This document shows positions 44,772 to 54,867 of a DNA stretch of 64,000 bases, in pieces. The DNA comes from Papaver somniferum (Eukaryota > Streptophyta > Magnoliopsida > Ranunculales > Papaveraceae), in contig NC_039362.1 in the NCBI RefSeq assembly GCF_003573695.1, positions 195,831,084-195,895,083 of the forward strand. The letters are read 5' to 3'. The notes beneath the pieces were generated by a model. It had not been told where the DNA came from. It did not search any database and saw only the letters and a program-made list of their open reading frames with translations. Within the stretch, counting starts at the first letter, position 1. Every line of letters begins with the position of its first letter. The position numbers were made by a program, and so were the translations under genes.

Positions 44772-45715
44772 CCAGCCTCACCTCCGCGCCAAGGCACGCC
44801 ATCCATTCCAGCCGCACCACCGATCCAATAGCATACCATTCCAGCCTCACCTCCGCGCCAAGGAACGCCAACCATGCCAGCCACACCACCGAGCCAATGG
44901 CATACCATGCCAGCCTCACCACCGCGCCAAGGCATGCCATGTCAGCCGCAGCACCGAGCCAATGGCATACCATGCCAGCCTCACTATCNNNNNNNNNNNN
45001 NNNNNNNNNNNNNNNNNNNNNNNNNNNNNNNNNNNNNNNNNNNNNNNNNNNNNNNNNNNNNNNNNNNNNNNNNNNNNNNNNNNNNNNNNNNNNNNNNNNN
45101 NNNNNNNNNNNNNNNNNNNNNNNNNNNNNNNNNNNNNNNNNNNNNNNNNNNNNNNNNNNNNNNNNNNNNNNNNNNNNNNNNNNNNNNNNNNNNNNNNNNN
45201 NNNNNNNNNNNNNNNNNNNNNNNNNNNNNNNNNNNNNNNNNNNNNNNNNNNNNNNNNNNNNNNNNNNNNNNNNNNNNNNNNNNNNNNNNNNNNNNNNNNN
45301 NNNNNNNNNNNNNNNNNNNNNNNNNNNNNNNNNNNNNNNNNNNCACCACCGAGCCAATGGCATACCATGCCATCCTCACCCCAGCGCCAAGGAATGCCAA
45401 CCATGCCAGCCGCACCACCGAGCCAATGACATACCATGCCTGCCTCACCTCCGCGCCACGGCATGCCAACCATGCCAGCTGCACCACCGAACCAATGGCA
45501 TACCATGCCAATCTCACCCCCACGCCAAGGAATCCCAACCATGTCAGTCGCACCATCGTGACAATGCCATACCATGCCAGCCTCATCTATGCGCCAAAGG
45601 CATTCCAACCATTCCAGCCGCACCATCGTGCCAATGGCATACCATGCTAGCCACACCTCTGTACCAAAGCCATGTGGGTCATGCCTCCATGCCGCTGGCT
45701 GCCAAACGAAGGGTT
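44772..45715 (+). repeat. 69-bp minisatellite in LTR B1, interrupted by the gap
   Basis: Unit boundaries (CCAGCC or variant) fall at 44772, 44841, 44910 and 44975 before the gap and at 45370, 45439, 45508, 45577 and 45647 after it. The unit core is GAGCCAATGGCATACCATGC plus CGCGCCAAGGCATGCCAACC. Because 69 is divisible by three, the array shows long open frames on both strands; these are artefacts of periodicity, not proteins. LTR B2 has only about three units. Confidence 0.9.
44989..45343. other. Assembly gap (355 N)
   Basis: A run of 355 undetermined bases inside the 69-bp minisatellite. The unit count and true length are unknown. The last bases before the gap (CAGCCTCACTATC) occur in B2 at 55561-55573, just inside its short array. 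Confidence 0.99.
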
Positions 45716-46205
45716 GAAACAATCAAAGGTCACCCTTCCTTCTGAGATGCAAATCTCAGCCGTCCATGTTCACCACCTAACGCGTGGCAACTTTTTGCCC
45801 AATGCCAAGTCCTAATTTTGGCCGCGCCTAAAACTATGCCAAAATCCTAGCTTGGACACGCCTAAACCATGCCAAAGCCATGCCGGTCATGCCTCCATGC
45901 CGCTGGATGCCAAACGAAGGGTTGCAACGATCCACGACCACCCTTCTTTCTGAGATGCAAATCTCAGCCGTCCAAGTTCGCCACCAAACGCGTGGCCACT
46001 TTTGGCCCAATGCCAAACCCTAATGTTGGCCACGCCTAAAACTATGCCAAAATCCTAGCTTTGCCACACCAGAACCATGCCAAAGCCATGGTGGTCATGC
46101 CTCCATGCCACTGGCTGCCAACCAGAAGGTTGCAAGAATCAACGACTACCATTCCTCTCAAGATGCAAAATCTCGACCGTCGAAGGTCACCACCGAGTCG
46201 GCAGG
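45664..46205 (+). repeat. 208-bp tandem repeat in LTR B1
   Basis: Units begin CCAAAGCCATG at 45664, 45872 and 46080, exactly 208 bp apart; the third is partial and more diverged. Each includes GCATGCCTCCATGCCGCTGG-like sequence and GAGATGCAAATCTCAGCCGT, which contains the inverted repeat GAGAT...ATCTC. The same three units occur in B2 at 55716, 55924 and 56132. Confidence 0.85.
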
Positions 46206-46883
46206 CCTCCCAAGCTTAACTTGCCAAACAATAGCAACATGCTACACATTTTCCGCGAAAACACTCGAGACATCAAAACATGTCACAAACTGGGGGATCG
46301 CTCATCAGGGTATTGGTCTGGCGTACACTGCGCCCGTTACAAGAAAGTGTCATAAGAGTGGGGCGGTTAGTAAACACAAGAAGTAATGGTGAAACATTTC
46401 CTTTATTATGGAAACATCAATTCCAGGCGTTACCCATTACCGCTTTCTTCCATTTACTCAACTGTTTCCAATTCTTACGAGACCAGGATACGTTTCGTTG
46501 CGACTTGTAAAAATAGGTCTCACCTATTTCCAAAAAAGGACAAGTTTTTTGTCAAGAACATACATCACTCAGAAATCACTTGTTAGCTTTCCAATCTGCT
46601 AGCGTTTCACTTTATGATACAAGTCGTCGAACAACTACTCTTCCAGAATCAACTATCATGTTCTCAACACTCTCTTCGCTTCCCTCCCTAAGACCAACCC
46701 TTCTCCTTCACTTTGTGACCGAAGCAAGTATGAAACGACCATTTCTTGGTTTAGACCGGATTTGTACAGATTGATCTATCGAATCAAAGTACTCCCTTGC
46801 AGTGCATTGTTTAGGGTTTAAACTCGTTTCTCACCCACACATCTGAAATTACCAAATCCGCAGAAAATGTTTACACCCTCAAA

Positions 46884-46903
46884 TTGGCGACCACAGTGGG
46901 GAT
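46884..46903 (+). other. Primer binding site of the right-hand array (also 56953-56972)
   Basis: TTGGCGACCACAGTGGGGAT follows the LTR end within a few bases in both units and fixes the plus-strand orientation. It resembles TGGCGACTCCACTGGGGA-type sites of plant Ty3/gypsy elements. The tRNA is not assigned. Confidence 0.6.
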
Positions 46904-46966
46904 TAATCTCTCGGTTGCAATATCGATTTCCAGTTTCCAATTTCATCTTTTGATTCCAAACTCAAT

Positions 46967-47305
46967 ATGGTAGAGCTTAGATACGGGTCAGCAACAAACT
47001 CGGAGAACACCAGCGCGGAAGCCGTCCCTGTTACTAACACTCCTCCTAGCGGCATTAATACGCCGCCTACTAATCCCAACAGCACGGAAAATGCTCCTTC
47101 AGGTGTTACACCACCAGTCACCAGATCCAGGGCTGCTGCTACCGCCCCCAATGTTTCGTCAAGTATGGCGCCTCCCACCATCACTAAGACTACAGGTACT
47201 CCGCCGTCAAGACGATAAACTAGAGGAGCCACGGGTAGGCGAGCCTAGATCACCATCGCTGATTTGATGGAAATACAGGAAGTTCTTGCTAGGGCCCAGA
47301 CGGAC
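46967..47305 (+). pseudogene. N-terminal gag fragment, unit 1 (interrupted)
   Basis: Starts with ATG at 46967 about 60 bp after the primer site. The product is rich in Pro, Thr and Asn (NTPPSGINTPPTNPNSTENA), with two in-frame stops (TAA at 47216, TAG at 47246), each explainable by a C-to-T change of a Gln codon. It ends IADLMEIQEVLARAQTD, where the insertion at 47306 interrupts it. Translation continues in register at 49678 after the insertion and one copy of CGGAC are removed, which shows both parts were once a single gag. The twin in unit 2 is 57036-57374. Confidence 0.7.
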
Positions 47306-47774
47306 TGTAGTTGCAGGAAATCCTACAATACACCCCTCATATGATTTCATTGTTGATCAGCTCATTTTTAGGTTTACACTCTTAATTTTATTGATTAATT
47401 TCTGAATGTTCTTACAAGGAAAATAAAGAAATCAAGGATGATCTCTGCTCTGAACTTTCTCTCTCCTATTTACTTGTTTCTTACTCAAAAAAGATCTCTC
47501 CCTCCTTTACAACTCGAATGACTATTTATAAGGAAATACATAGTGGATGACAGCTAATTTGTCCTTTATTTTCGGGTATGGTTTGCGACATTCTCGCAAC
47601 CTTACAAATGTTAATTTCGCAAGCTCTCTAATTTTCGCAAGACTATCACATATTTCCCATGACTTTGGATGACGTCATTTATTCTATCATTTCTGAAACT
47701 GTTCTGCGACGCTACTGTGTTGTACCATTGATAATTTCGCTGAGACACAATTGTTGCGAGATTCTGATCCTACA
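47306..47774 (-). repeat. LTR of the inserted fragment, unit 1
   Basis: TGTAGG...(47774) to ...CAACTACA (47306), homologous to the LTRs at 16615 and 24692 but clearly diverged from them, so it came from a different insertion of that family. Its twin is 57375-57843. Confidence 0.78.
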
Positions 47775-48144
47775 TATTGCCTCTTCTCATATCTTTCTCT
47801 GCAAAGTAGAGAATGATGTGAGAAATGCCGCAGCTACTTATCTTTTCATATTCCACATTTATCACATGTACTTTCTCTTCCATTTATTTCTTGACACGTC
47901 TTCTGTAACCCCTACTTTTTAACCGCTCACGTCTCTTCGTCTTAATGGTGTTTACTTCTTCGAGTAAAATTTTTTCTTTATATACTCTTATCCCCTCCTT
48001 TTTCCACTTTTCTTTTTACTTTTTCTTCTATTTTTATTCTCTCATCTCTACAACTCTGTTATTCTTCTGTAAATTCTGCCGCTGTAATTTTTTCTTCCTT
48101 TAATCCTTTTACTTCTCATACATTCCCATACTCTATATTCAAAC

Positions 48145-49672
48145 ATGGATCCAAGTGGTCATAGGTATGACAAAAATTTACAAGATGTCCAAAAAGATCT
48201 TGCTGATAAAGGTTTTACACTTTCCACTATTCCTGGTGAGAATCCCAAATCAATTCTTTCTGTCAAGCTTTTCTCTAATCAAAATTGTGATGATCGATCA
48301 ATCATAATTTCGCTAGGTCGGATTCTCGCAGGCCTCCCTATTCCTCTTTATAACCCAGAACTTCCTTTATTTTATGAAATTCTCGCTCATCCGTGATTTT
48401 CGCGAGCCATCTTCCAACTAAGTGGGGACTGCATCCGTTTGATGCTAGAGTTCGCTAATCGTGGTGCTGGTAGAGGATCTCTTTACTCCAAAGAACTTAG
48501 AGATCCAAAATTCGCAAACCTAGAGATAGTTGCTGAGAAGTATACAGTGGCAAATTTCTTTGAAAACTACGAAATTATCTCCATGAAGAAAGAGAATACT
48601 CGCTGGGGTATTCGATTAAGAAGGAAAGATAACATTGATGAAGCCAAAACTATTATGCAAGATATTGAATGGCATTCTGGTAAAAACACAACTCCTCGCC
48701 AATCCAAAGACGATAAATGGTGTGTTTTTCCTTTAATATTAAAGGGACCCAACATTGCTGGATCAAACGTTCTTCCTGCGAATCTCGCTGCATATCAACC
48801 TTGGGTTTTCTCTTGGCCCGAGAAAGAGAAAGAGAAAGAGGTATTTTTTTTTATTTTTTTTTTCTTTTAACTCATTTTATATATCTTTATTGATTTTTAC
48901 TATTCTGTTCGCTAACTCTTGCGACATTCCTCAAATCCAAAAACTAAAGGATAGTAATAACAGGACTGGGAATTCTAGTACTCTGTTAGCTCTTCGCTCA
49001 TATACAGATGAGGTAAGAAATTTTCTATTATGACTTTAAATAGTACTGTTATTCCCATGCTTCCATTTCTTATTCCTATCTGTGTGCGAAGATTATTGCT
49101 GTAGTAGAAGAATCTGTTGATGCTGCGAAGATTGGTGATAAAGGTAAAGGTGCTCTTCGCAGGGAAAAATCAACTGGTCCTCCTCCAAAGAAAATAAAAG
49201 TTGGTTCTTCTTCTCCTTCAAATGTTCTTCCTAACGAAAATTACGAAGGTGACAAGGATGATGAGGATAATGATGATCTCGCTGCAACTGAAGATTCTCC
49301 ACCTGAATCTTTTATGGCTAAGCTTTCTGGCCTTTTTTCTGATTCTCCACAAGGAATGGGAGATAGCCAGTTCGCAAATACCAGCAAAGCTCTTGCTACC
49401 CTTTGTGATGTCCCTTTACTAGATGGTTATAGATCTCTTCGCGGAGTTTCTAGATCAGTGACTCCCGACTTCTTGCATTCTCTCAATAGTTTGGTATACT
49501 TTTATCTTTTTACTTCTTCATTGTTATAACTCAAAATCTCTTTCTATATTAATATTTTTTATTTCTTTTCGCAGGCTGGAAAAGCTTATTTTGCGGTTGC
49601 CTCAGATCTAGAGATAAGACGCGAAAATATTGAAAAGAAGAATCTTCAATTTCGCAAAAGGAACGGCTTTTG
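48145..49672 (+). pseudogene. Antisense gene of the Tat-like element, truncated copy in unit 1
   Basis: Homologue of the gene at 17416-19978. Exon 1 (48145-48840) shares NPELPLFYEILAHP, IFQLSGDCIRLMLEFANRGAG and GIRLRRKDNIDEAKTIMQDI; a TGA at 48394 interrupts it. A middle exon (about 49083-49493) is Lys-rich then acidic (GDKDDEDNDDLAATEDSPPE) and ends in the conserved SLRGVSRSVTPDF. An intron (GTATAC...TTTCGCAG, 49494-49574) leads to the coiled-coil start (AGKAYFAVASDLEIRRENIE), cut off at 49672. A TATATACTC box near 47977 could be its promoter. The protein N-terminus is better conserved between the two families than the linker. Confidence 0.62.
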
Positions 49673-49677
49673 CGGAC

Positions 49678-51284
49678 ATGGCTTCGACTCATAAAGAGGT
49701 ACTTTCCTTTCTCAAAACCCTAACGGAGCGGATACCACATGAGTCGCGTCATCCATAGTCGATGAGGCACACCGCCAATACCCCTGGCGCCAGCACCTCA
49801 GCAGGGCGTACACCGGAACCCCGTTGGAAAGAAATCAGCCGCCCAATTTCGTCACACGAGAAGATATGGAGCAACTCCTTCGGAATCAAGTGAAAATCAA
49901 TGATACAAATATGCATCAACATCAACCTCTGTACCCGCCTGAAATACAAAGAATTCCTCTTCCGAGAGTATACTCCTCTCCTCAATTCACACTATACGAT
50001 GACACCGGGAACGCACGCGAACACGTCTCTCGATTCCTGGAGTCCCTAGGCGAACACGAATACAATCACGTCCTCCGTCTGAGGGAGTTTTCAAAGTCGC
50101 TTACCGGAAGAGCGTACACGTGGTACAACAACATCGCACCAAACAGTATCCCCAACTGGGGTGATATGGTTACGGTTTTCTACAAGAAATATTTCTTCGT
50201 GTCTGAACAAGTTACCATCTTGGATTTAGGAAGAATGTTCCAACGAGACAACGAACATCCGAAGGATTTTGTCAAGAGATTCAGGATTCAAGCGCTAGAT
50301 TGTCATGACCCGAAGGTGACCGAACAACAACCGGTGAATTCCTGCATCAATGGTATGGCTCCCATCTACCGCGCCTTACTAGAGAACCTGCGGTTCCAGA
50401 CGTTCTCTGAACTCCATAAGGCTGCCAAACGATCGGCCACAACGGCACCAGCGTTGTTAGAAAGAACCAGGCCAGTCAGAGGCGAAGACGCACGCGAAAC
50501 TCGAGGAAGTAGACGTCTCTTCAACAAGCAGTACAACGATGGTCCCTCTTCTGTGAGCGTAGTAGATGAAGGAAGAAAAAGGAAGGACCCAGCGGCAGAT
50601 CAACAGCCTAAGCGCACGACACCAGCACAACGGGCGGCTCCGCCACGGAGGGCGGCCGCTAAAAATTCCATGCGTCATCACGAATCTGGAGAAGATTTCT
50701 TGGATTTCCCATTCCCGATCGAGGAAGTGATCGAACTCTTAGAGGCATTGATCCAGGACGATGTCATCAGACTACCATCTCCCAGACGTCCACCGACCGA
50801 AGCAGAGATGGAGCATCCTAAATACTGCCGCTATCACCGGTTTGTTCACCACCCGACCAGCGAATGCCACAGACTAAAGCATATCTTCAAGAAGAAGGTA
50901 GAGGCAGGGGTATTTCAGCTGGGAAATAAGGGAGTACATAGAGATGCACTTCCAGTCAGGAATTGCGGGATTTCTGGGGACTCTGTGCACGAGACTGTGC
51001 AATCCATGATGCATCACGTATGCGAAATTCTCTACCTTTCCAAGGTGAAGCGTCAAGATATCTTCACGGCCCTCAATCGTGTCGTGTCGGGCATACGACT
51101 TTTTCCTGCTACGGAAGCCATGTTAGTAGCCCAAGCTCTATCGGGAAACGATGCCGAAAAACACAACTGGGGACTACTGACCACGACCTATATAAGAGGC
51201 GCTGAGTTCGACAACGCACTGATCGACGCGGACTCTGACTTCAACATCGTTACCATCAAGACGCTGAAAGCCGCGGGAATTTGA
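49678..51284 (+). pseudogene. Gag polyprotein, unit 1 (main part)
   Basis: After the insertion, gag resumes at 49678 (MASTHKEVLSFLKTLTER), has a TAG at 49756 and a frameshift near 49824, then a 486-residue open frame (49824-51284). Capsid motifs: FTLYDDTGNAREHVSRFLES, LTGRAYTWYNNIAPNSIPNW, FYKKYFFVSEQVTILDLGRM, HPKDFVKRFRIQALDCHDP. A basic linker (RKRKDPAADQQPKRTTPAQR) and a knuckle-like CRYHRFVHHPTSEC follow, where the usual GH is HH. The C-terminal part already enters protease (LIDADSDFNIVTIKTLKAAG). The twin copy is 59737-61343. Confidence 0.8.
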
Positions 51285-51562
51285 AATGGGAGGCTACCCA
51301 CTCCCCGTCCGTGGTCAAGAATTCAAAAGGAGAAAACATGAACGGATACGGCTACGTTGACCCCGAGATTAAGATGAGAGACACTAACACGCACAACAAA
51401 TTCCACATTGTTAAAGAACTAAGTTACGACATGATCCTAGGGCGCTCGTGGGTATTTGACAACAAATCGAAATTGGGAGCATCCCCTCTTCCAGTGTCGA
51501 CACCAGAAAGAATTTCCAACAAGCCGTCCAACCTACTGCCGTGTAACACCTTGTGTTTTTAG
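51200..51562 (+). pseudogene. Protease-like domain with altered active site, unit 1
   Basis: The active-site position reads LIDADSDFNIV where retrotransposon proteases have D-T/S-G-S/A; Gly is replaced by Asp. After a stop at 51282 and a frame change the domain goes on (NGYGYVDPEIKMRDTNTHNK, FHIVKELSYDMILGRSWVFD), matching the second half of Ty3/gypsy proteases. Both units have the same altered site, so the change predates the duplication. It cannot be an active protease by normal rules. No RT follows. Confidence 0.6.
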
Positions 51563-51682
51563 CATGGCGCATGCTAAAAGATGCGCCATGGCCTGAGATG
51601 AAGCTTCATACAAAGCTTCTGTTGCGTAGGAAAAAGGAACATTGGCCCTTGGCCAATGTGTTGACAATGTTCAGCCAAAATG

Positions 51683-51890
51683 GATGGACATCGGGTTGGC
51701 GGTGGACAGCCAACATGGCTGGACACCGAGCTGGTAGCCAACATGGATGGACATCGGGTTGGCAGTGGACAACCAACATGGCTGGACACCGAGATGGTAA
51801 GGTACAACCAACATGGCTGGACACCGAGTTGGCAGCGGACAACCAACATGGATGGACATCGGAGTTGGCATTGGCAGTGAGCAGCCATCT
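51683..51890 (+). repeat. 35-bp minisatellite, unit 1
   Basis: Units (GGATGGACATCGGGTTGGCR.. / GGCTGGACACCGAG..) start at 51683, 51718, 51746, 51781, 51816 and 51851. Spacing is 35 bp except one 28-bp unit that has lost 7 bp. The twin array (61741-61985) has seven perfect 35-bp steps. Frames that read Trp/Gly/His-rich peptides through it are products of repetition. Confidence 0.9.
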
Positions 51891-51899
51891 TGGCCGGTC

Positions 51900-53255
51900 A
51901 TTCAGAAATTTATGGAAACGGCCATGAATAGTGAAGCAAGCATGTCAACATGCTCCCCTTTTCATACTTGTAGAAATTCCATTAAGACGGAAGTACAACC
52001 ATCACGGCCCTTCACGGTACCTGGCTCAGGAAATGTTCATCCGTCATGGCCGGACATTAGAACTGACCTGTGAGCCAGAATTGAATGTACAACCACTACA
52101 GTCGTACATCGCAGTTGGCCAGGGTGGTAAGGTGCATCCATCACGGCCTGGGGAGTTGATGAATTATTTTTGCTTCCTCAATCTAAGTTGTAAAAATGTC
52201 TTTTAAACATATATAGTGAGGGATAGTTGGTTGAAGGTACATATGAAGACCATGTACCAAGTAAGCTTCATAGCTTAGCCGGAAGAGTATAAATGATGCT
52301 TAGGCCTCATTTATAGAGATGTAGCCTTACCAATGGATCGTGTTAAGCATGGGCATCACTATGCCATGCCTCGGACCAAGTATTCATCACTTGGATGCAT
52401 TTTGACGGAACGGCCTATACGGCCTAGGCCATTACCTTTATTGCCTGGCCACAGCCTCACAAACGAGTTGGTTTAAGTTCTTGTCCCTTCGATGATGAAC
52501 TACGGTATGTGCTTGATCCTTTTAGAGTAGGGAAGGGTACGTATGCAACCGCAATGAGTTGCAGCATTGCCGGTCCATCACTTTGTCGCTCATATCATTT
52601 AATTGTGAGATGATTGCGACATTCTGGCCTCTCATATCATCTGGCTCGGTAGCTCGACGCAAGAGATGATTGTGGCCAAACTTGATGAGGCAAGTTGCAT
52701 TCCATTCACTGGATGCTCATACTTCCCATCAAGGTGTTCGACATATGCTAAAAACCCGAGTGTCGTAATTTAGCTCAAGAGGAGTCCATTTTGATGGGAA
52801 ACGACCCAAAGATCAAGAAATGTCAATCTATAGATCCACATGGTCACCAGAATTTAGCCAAATTCCATCGTTTAGGGCCTCAAAATGTCGTTTTTTCCGT
52901 TTTAGGAAAGTTTTGTTTTCTTAATAAACCCTTCGCGGAACAAGGGTAAGTTGCAACGGTGTGGAAGCTAAGCTAGTTGCATCATGCTCCACGAGCATGC
53001 TTGCAAGTGCAAATGGACGTGCATTTGCCTTGCTTTGAGGCCCGGATCGTAACTTCATCATGGCGCATCGGGGAAGTTACGGCCCGCGGGGCAATGCGCC
53101 AAAGGCGTAATTTTCCGGTCCGTCACATGCCGTATCAACGACTTACCAATGGAAATCGATCACCCGGAGAAAGCCCGTTGGTGCTAGCTCATAGATTTCA
53201 AACGCAAGTAAGTATGGTCGAAAAACCTTCTCTACAACCAGTCGCTTCTTCTTAG
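51900..53255. other. Non-coding stretch replacing most of pol, unit 1
   Basis: About 1.35 kb between the minisatellite and the pol tail. It has only short frames without retroviral motifs and is nearly identical to 62000-63355 in unit 2. I see no RT, RNase H or DDE signature. The sequence has several GGCCTAGGCC/CATGCCATGCC-like words but no defined element. Confidence 0.5.
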
Positions 53256-53319
53256 CCCGCCATGGGGACTCAGTCTGATTACCAGCACGGACGTTGTTAA
53301 GAGATGTGAGTGGGTCGCT

Positions 53320-53625
53320 GGGCCTTTCAAGCGCTTCGCCAAGGATTTGGAAACTGCAGTCGAAGATAACGAGACCAAGAGTCAAGCGGTTACACGACAC
53401 CCAAACTCGTTTCAAATTGGAGACATGGAGGTCAAAGCAACCTCGTTTCAAGTCGGAAAGATAAAGGTGAAGATAGTTGTTCAGACTGATTCTCCCGAAG
53501 AAAAGGAAGACGAGCCATATCTGGTGGAAGATATCCTTTTGGGTGGTTATTGCAAACTCATCAACACCGACAAGTTGGAGGGCGTTACAGTTCACTCGCG
53601 ATGGCTCAAGCCCTTCAATACCTAA
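53320..53625 (+). pseudogene. C-terminal remnant of pol (after integrase), unit 1
   Basis: The frame contains DEPYLVEDILLGGYCKLINT followed by HSRWLKPFNT and a stop at 53623. This resembles the GPY/F-like end of Ty3/gypsy integrase (pattern G-P-Y-x-V-x-x-x-x-x-G-x-Y-x-L and a final WLKxYY). It is the only pol piece left in this unit. The twin is 63318-63725. Moderate confidence because the segment is short and diverged. Confidence 0.5.
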
Positions 53626-54185
53626 AGCGCTATGCTACTTTCTCTTCCAGCATTCTTCTTTTAGTATTTTCTTCAGCAATTTCTCTTTCTACTCACTATT
53701 TTTATTCCCTCCAAGATGAATACACCGCTTGTATTATTCATTAGGGTTCCGATTTCTATTTAAAGCATACCTTTCCTTTCAAACGAGTTTTCTGGATCTC
53801 AAAGAAAAAACACCAAATAAATCCCAAATCATCGGAAACCATTACCGATCAAATCACGACCAGAAAAGCCGAAACCATGCAAGAAATACCTTATTCAAAG
53901 CTCTGAAGGGAATAACATACAAACATGGAATATCGAACAACTTATTCTAATGGAAGATTTGGTTCTTTCAAATAAGAGGTTTTATTCATTCGAATATGTG
54001 AAACCGCGAAAAATGGATAAGCGGGATGCTACTTGGCGAAACCCTAACTTCGTTATGACTACAAAGAAAATAAAAATGAGTTTGTAAAACATCAATACGG
54101 CTACACGACAAAGAGAAACAACAAAAAGGAGAAGCTGGTCATCGAAAGCGGATGCACAGGTTGCCAACGCCTCTGTCGATCCCTT
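53626..54185. other. Non-coding 3' part of the internal region
   Basis: Between the pol remnant and the antisense frame. T-rich around 53640-53720, no feature recognised. Present in both units up to the window edge. Confidence 0.4.
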
Positions 54186-54225
54186 TCAAGGACTTTCCCC
54201 AACAATCTCTCGGGCAGCAGATGTT

Positions 54226-54867
54226 TCATCCAGAAGCCGCCTCAGCAGTAGCAACCTCAGCATCCCACCCGGAAACCGCCTCAACAACAACAACATCCCC
54301 CTCCTGCTCGACGTCCGCTTCGATAACAGTGTCAGCATATGCCGCCACAGCATCTCCAGCATCCCCAACAACAGTTCCGGCGTCCAATCCAAAAGCTGCT
54401 TCAGTCTCGGCAACCACAGTGGCGTCTTCCTTAAAAGCTTTTTCAGCGGCCTTTAGAGGATGTCCCGTTTCATCCGCATCAGAATCAAGGATTGTGACAC
54501 CATCTTGGACAGGGAAATTAAGCTTGCTCTCCCCTAGAGGTTTCACATACTCAGTCTTATGCCGTTTCAACCGAGAGGCGAATCGTTCAGCCCTAGCATT
54601 GGGCTGTGGAGAAGTTTCGTTTCCCTGAGGTATCTCAACGCGTTGGGATGTTTCATCATCTCCCCGCTTTTCCTCCATGTCCACCAGAGTCATGAAAGCT
54701 TGAGCATGCATCCACACTCCACATAAATAGGTGGAAGGCATGTCCTGAATAATTTTTCCAGCTTCACGAAACCGAGAATTAATTCTGTCCAACGCCTCCT
54801 CATGAGAAGAAAACCAGTTTTCGTCGACCAAAGCTTCTCTTCGAAGAGTCATAGGTACGGTTGTCAC
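54226..54867 (-). CDS. Antisense ORF of the right-hand array element, 213 residues, unknown function
   Basis: An uninterrupted minus-strand frame inside a plus-strand element, located after the pol remnant and before LTR B2. Many Tat-lineage elements carry an extra gene at this place. The N-terminal half is helical-looking (HEEALDRINSRFREAGKIIQ, MHAQAFMTLVDMEEKRGDDE), the middle is basic (ARAERFASRLKRHKTEYVKP), and the C-terminal half is an Ala/Val/Asp-rich low-complexity tail. I do not recognise a family, and it shows no similarity I can see to the antisense gene at 17416. Splicing from further exons upstream (54870-55140) is possible. Confidence 0.4.
   Translation of the reverse strand: MTTVPMTLRREALVDENWFSSHEEALDRINSRFREAGKIIQDMPSTYLCGVWMHAQAFMTLVDMEEKRGDDETSQRVEIPQGNETSPQPNARAERFASRLKRHKTEYVKPLGESKLNFPVQDGVTILDSDADETGHPLKAAEKAFKEDATVVAETEAAFGLDAGTVVGDAGDAVAAYADTVIEADVEQEGDVVVVEAVSGWDAEVATAEAASG

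Larger units (their letters stand above)
44735..46881 (+). repeat. LTR B1 of the right-hand array (5'-truncated, contains the assembly gap)
   Basis: Identified by its near-identity to LTR B2 (about 55,500-56,950) and by the primer site TTGGCGACCACAGTGGGGAT at 46884-46903 just after it. It contains a 69-bp minisatellite with a gap of N, then a 208-bp repeat, then about 680 bp of unique LTR ending GTTTACACCCTCA. The left part of the LTR that B2 has upstream of its minisatellite is missing and replaced by the fragment at 44443-44735. Confidence 0.7.
47306..49672 (-). mobile_element. One-LTR fragment of the antisense-gene Tat element, inserted in gag (unit 1)
   Basis: CGGAC lies on both sides (47301-47305 and 49673-49677), a 5-bp target duplication. 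The left side is a complete 469-bp LTR (47306-47774, minus) of the same family as 16615-17083, with a minus TATAAATAG box at 47530-47522 and a purine tract next to it. The right side has no LTR: it ends inside the antisense gene. Removing the insert plus one CGGAC rejoins gag in frame (...ARAQTD / MASTHKEVL...), so the boundaries are probably exact. The same insertion with the same ends is in unit 2, so it predates the tandem duplication. Confidence 0.72.

Noticed and set aside
44713..45745. Long frames on both strands through the minisatellite, including the N run
   Set aside because: A 69-bp period keeps any open frame open; the protein would be a pure repeat with unknown residues in the gap.
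46903..47232. 109-residue minus-strand frame (twin at 56972-57301)
   Set aside because: Shadow of the N-terminal gag fragment on the plus strand.
51553..52027. Trp/Gly/His-rich frames in the 35-bp repeat
   Set aside because: By-products of the minisatellite; three units return to frame.
53143..53595. 150-residue minus-strand frame (twin at 63243-63695)
   Set aside because: Shadow of the plus-strand pol remnant; Leu/Phe-rich with no motif.
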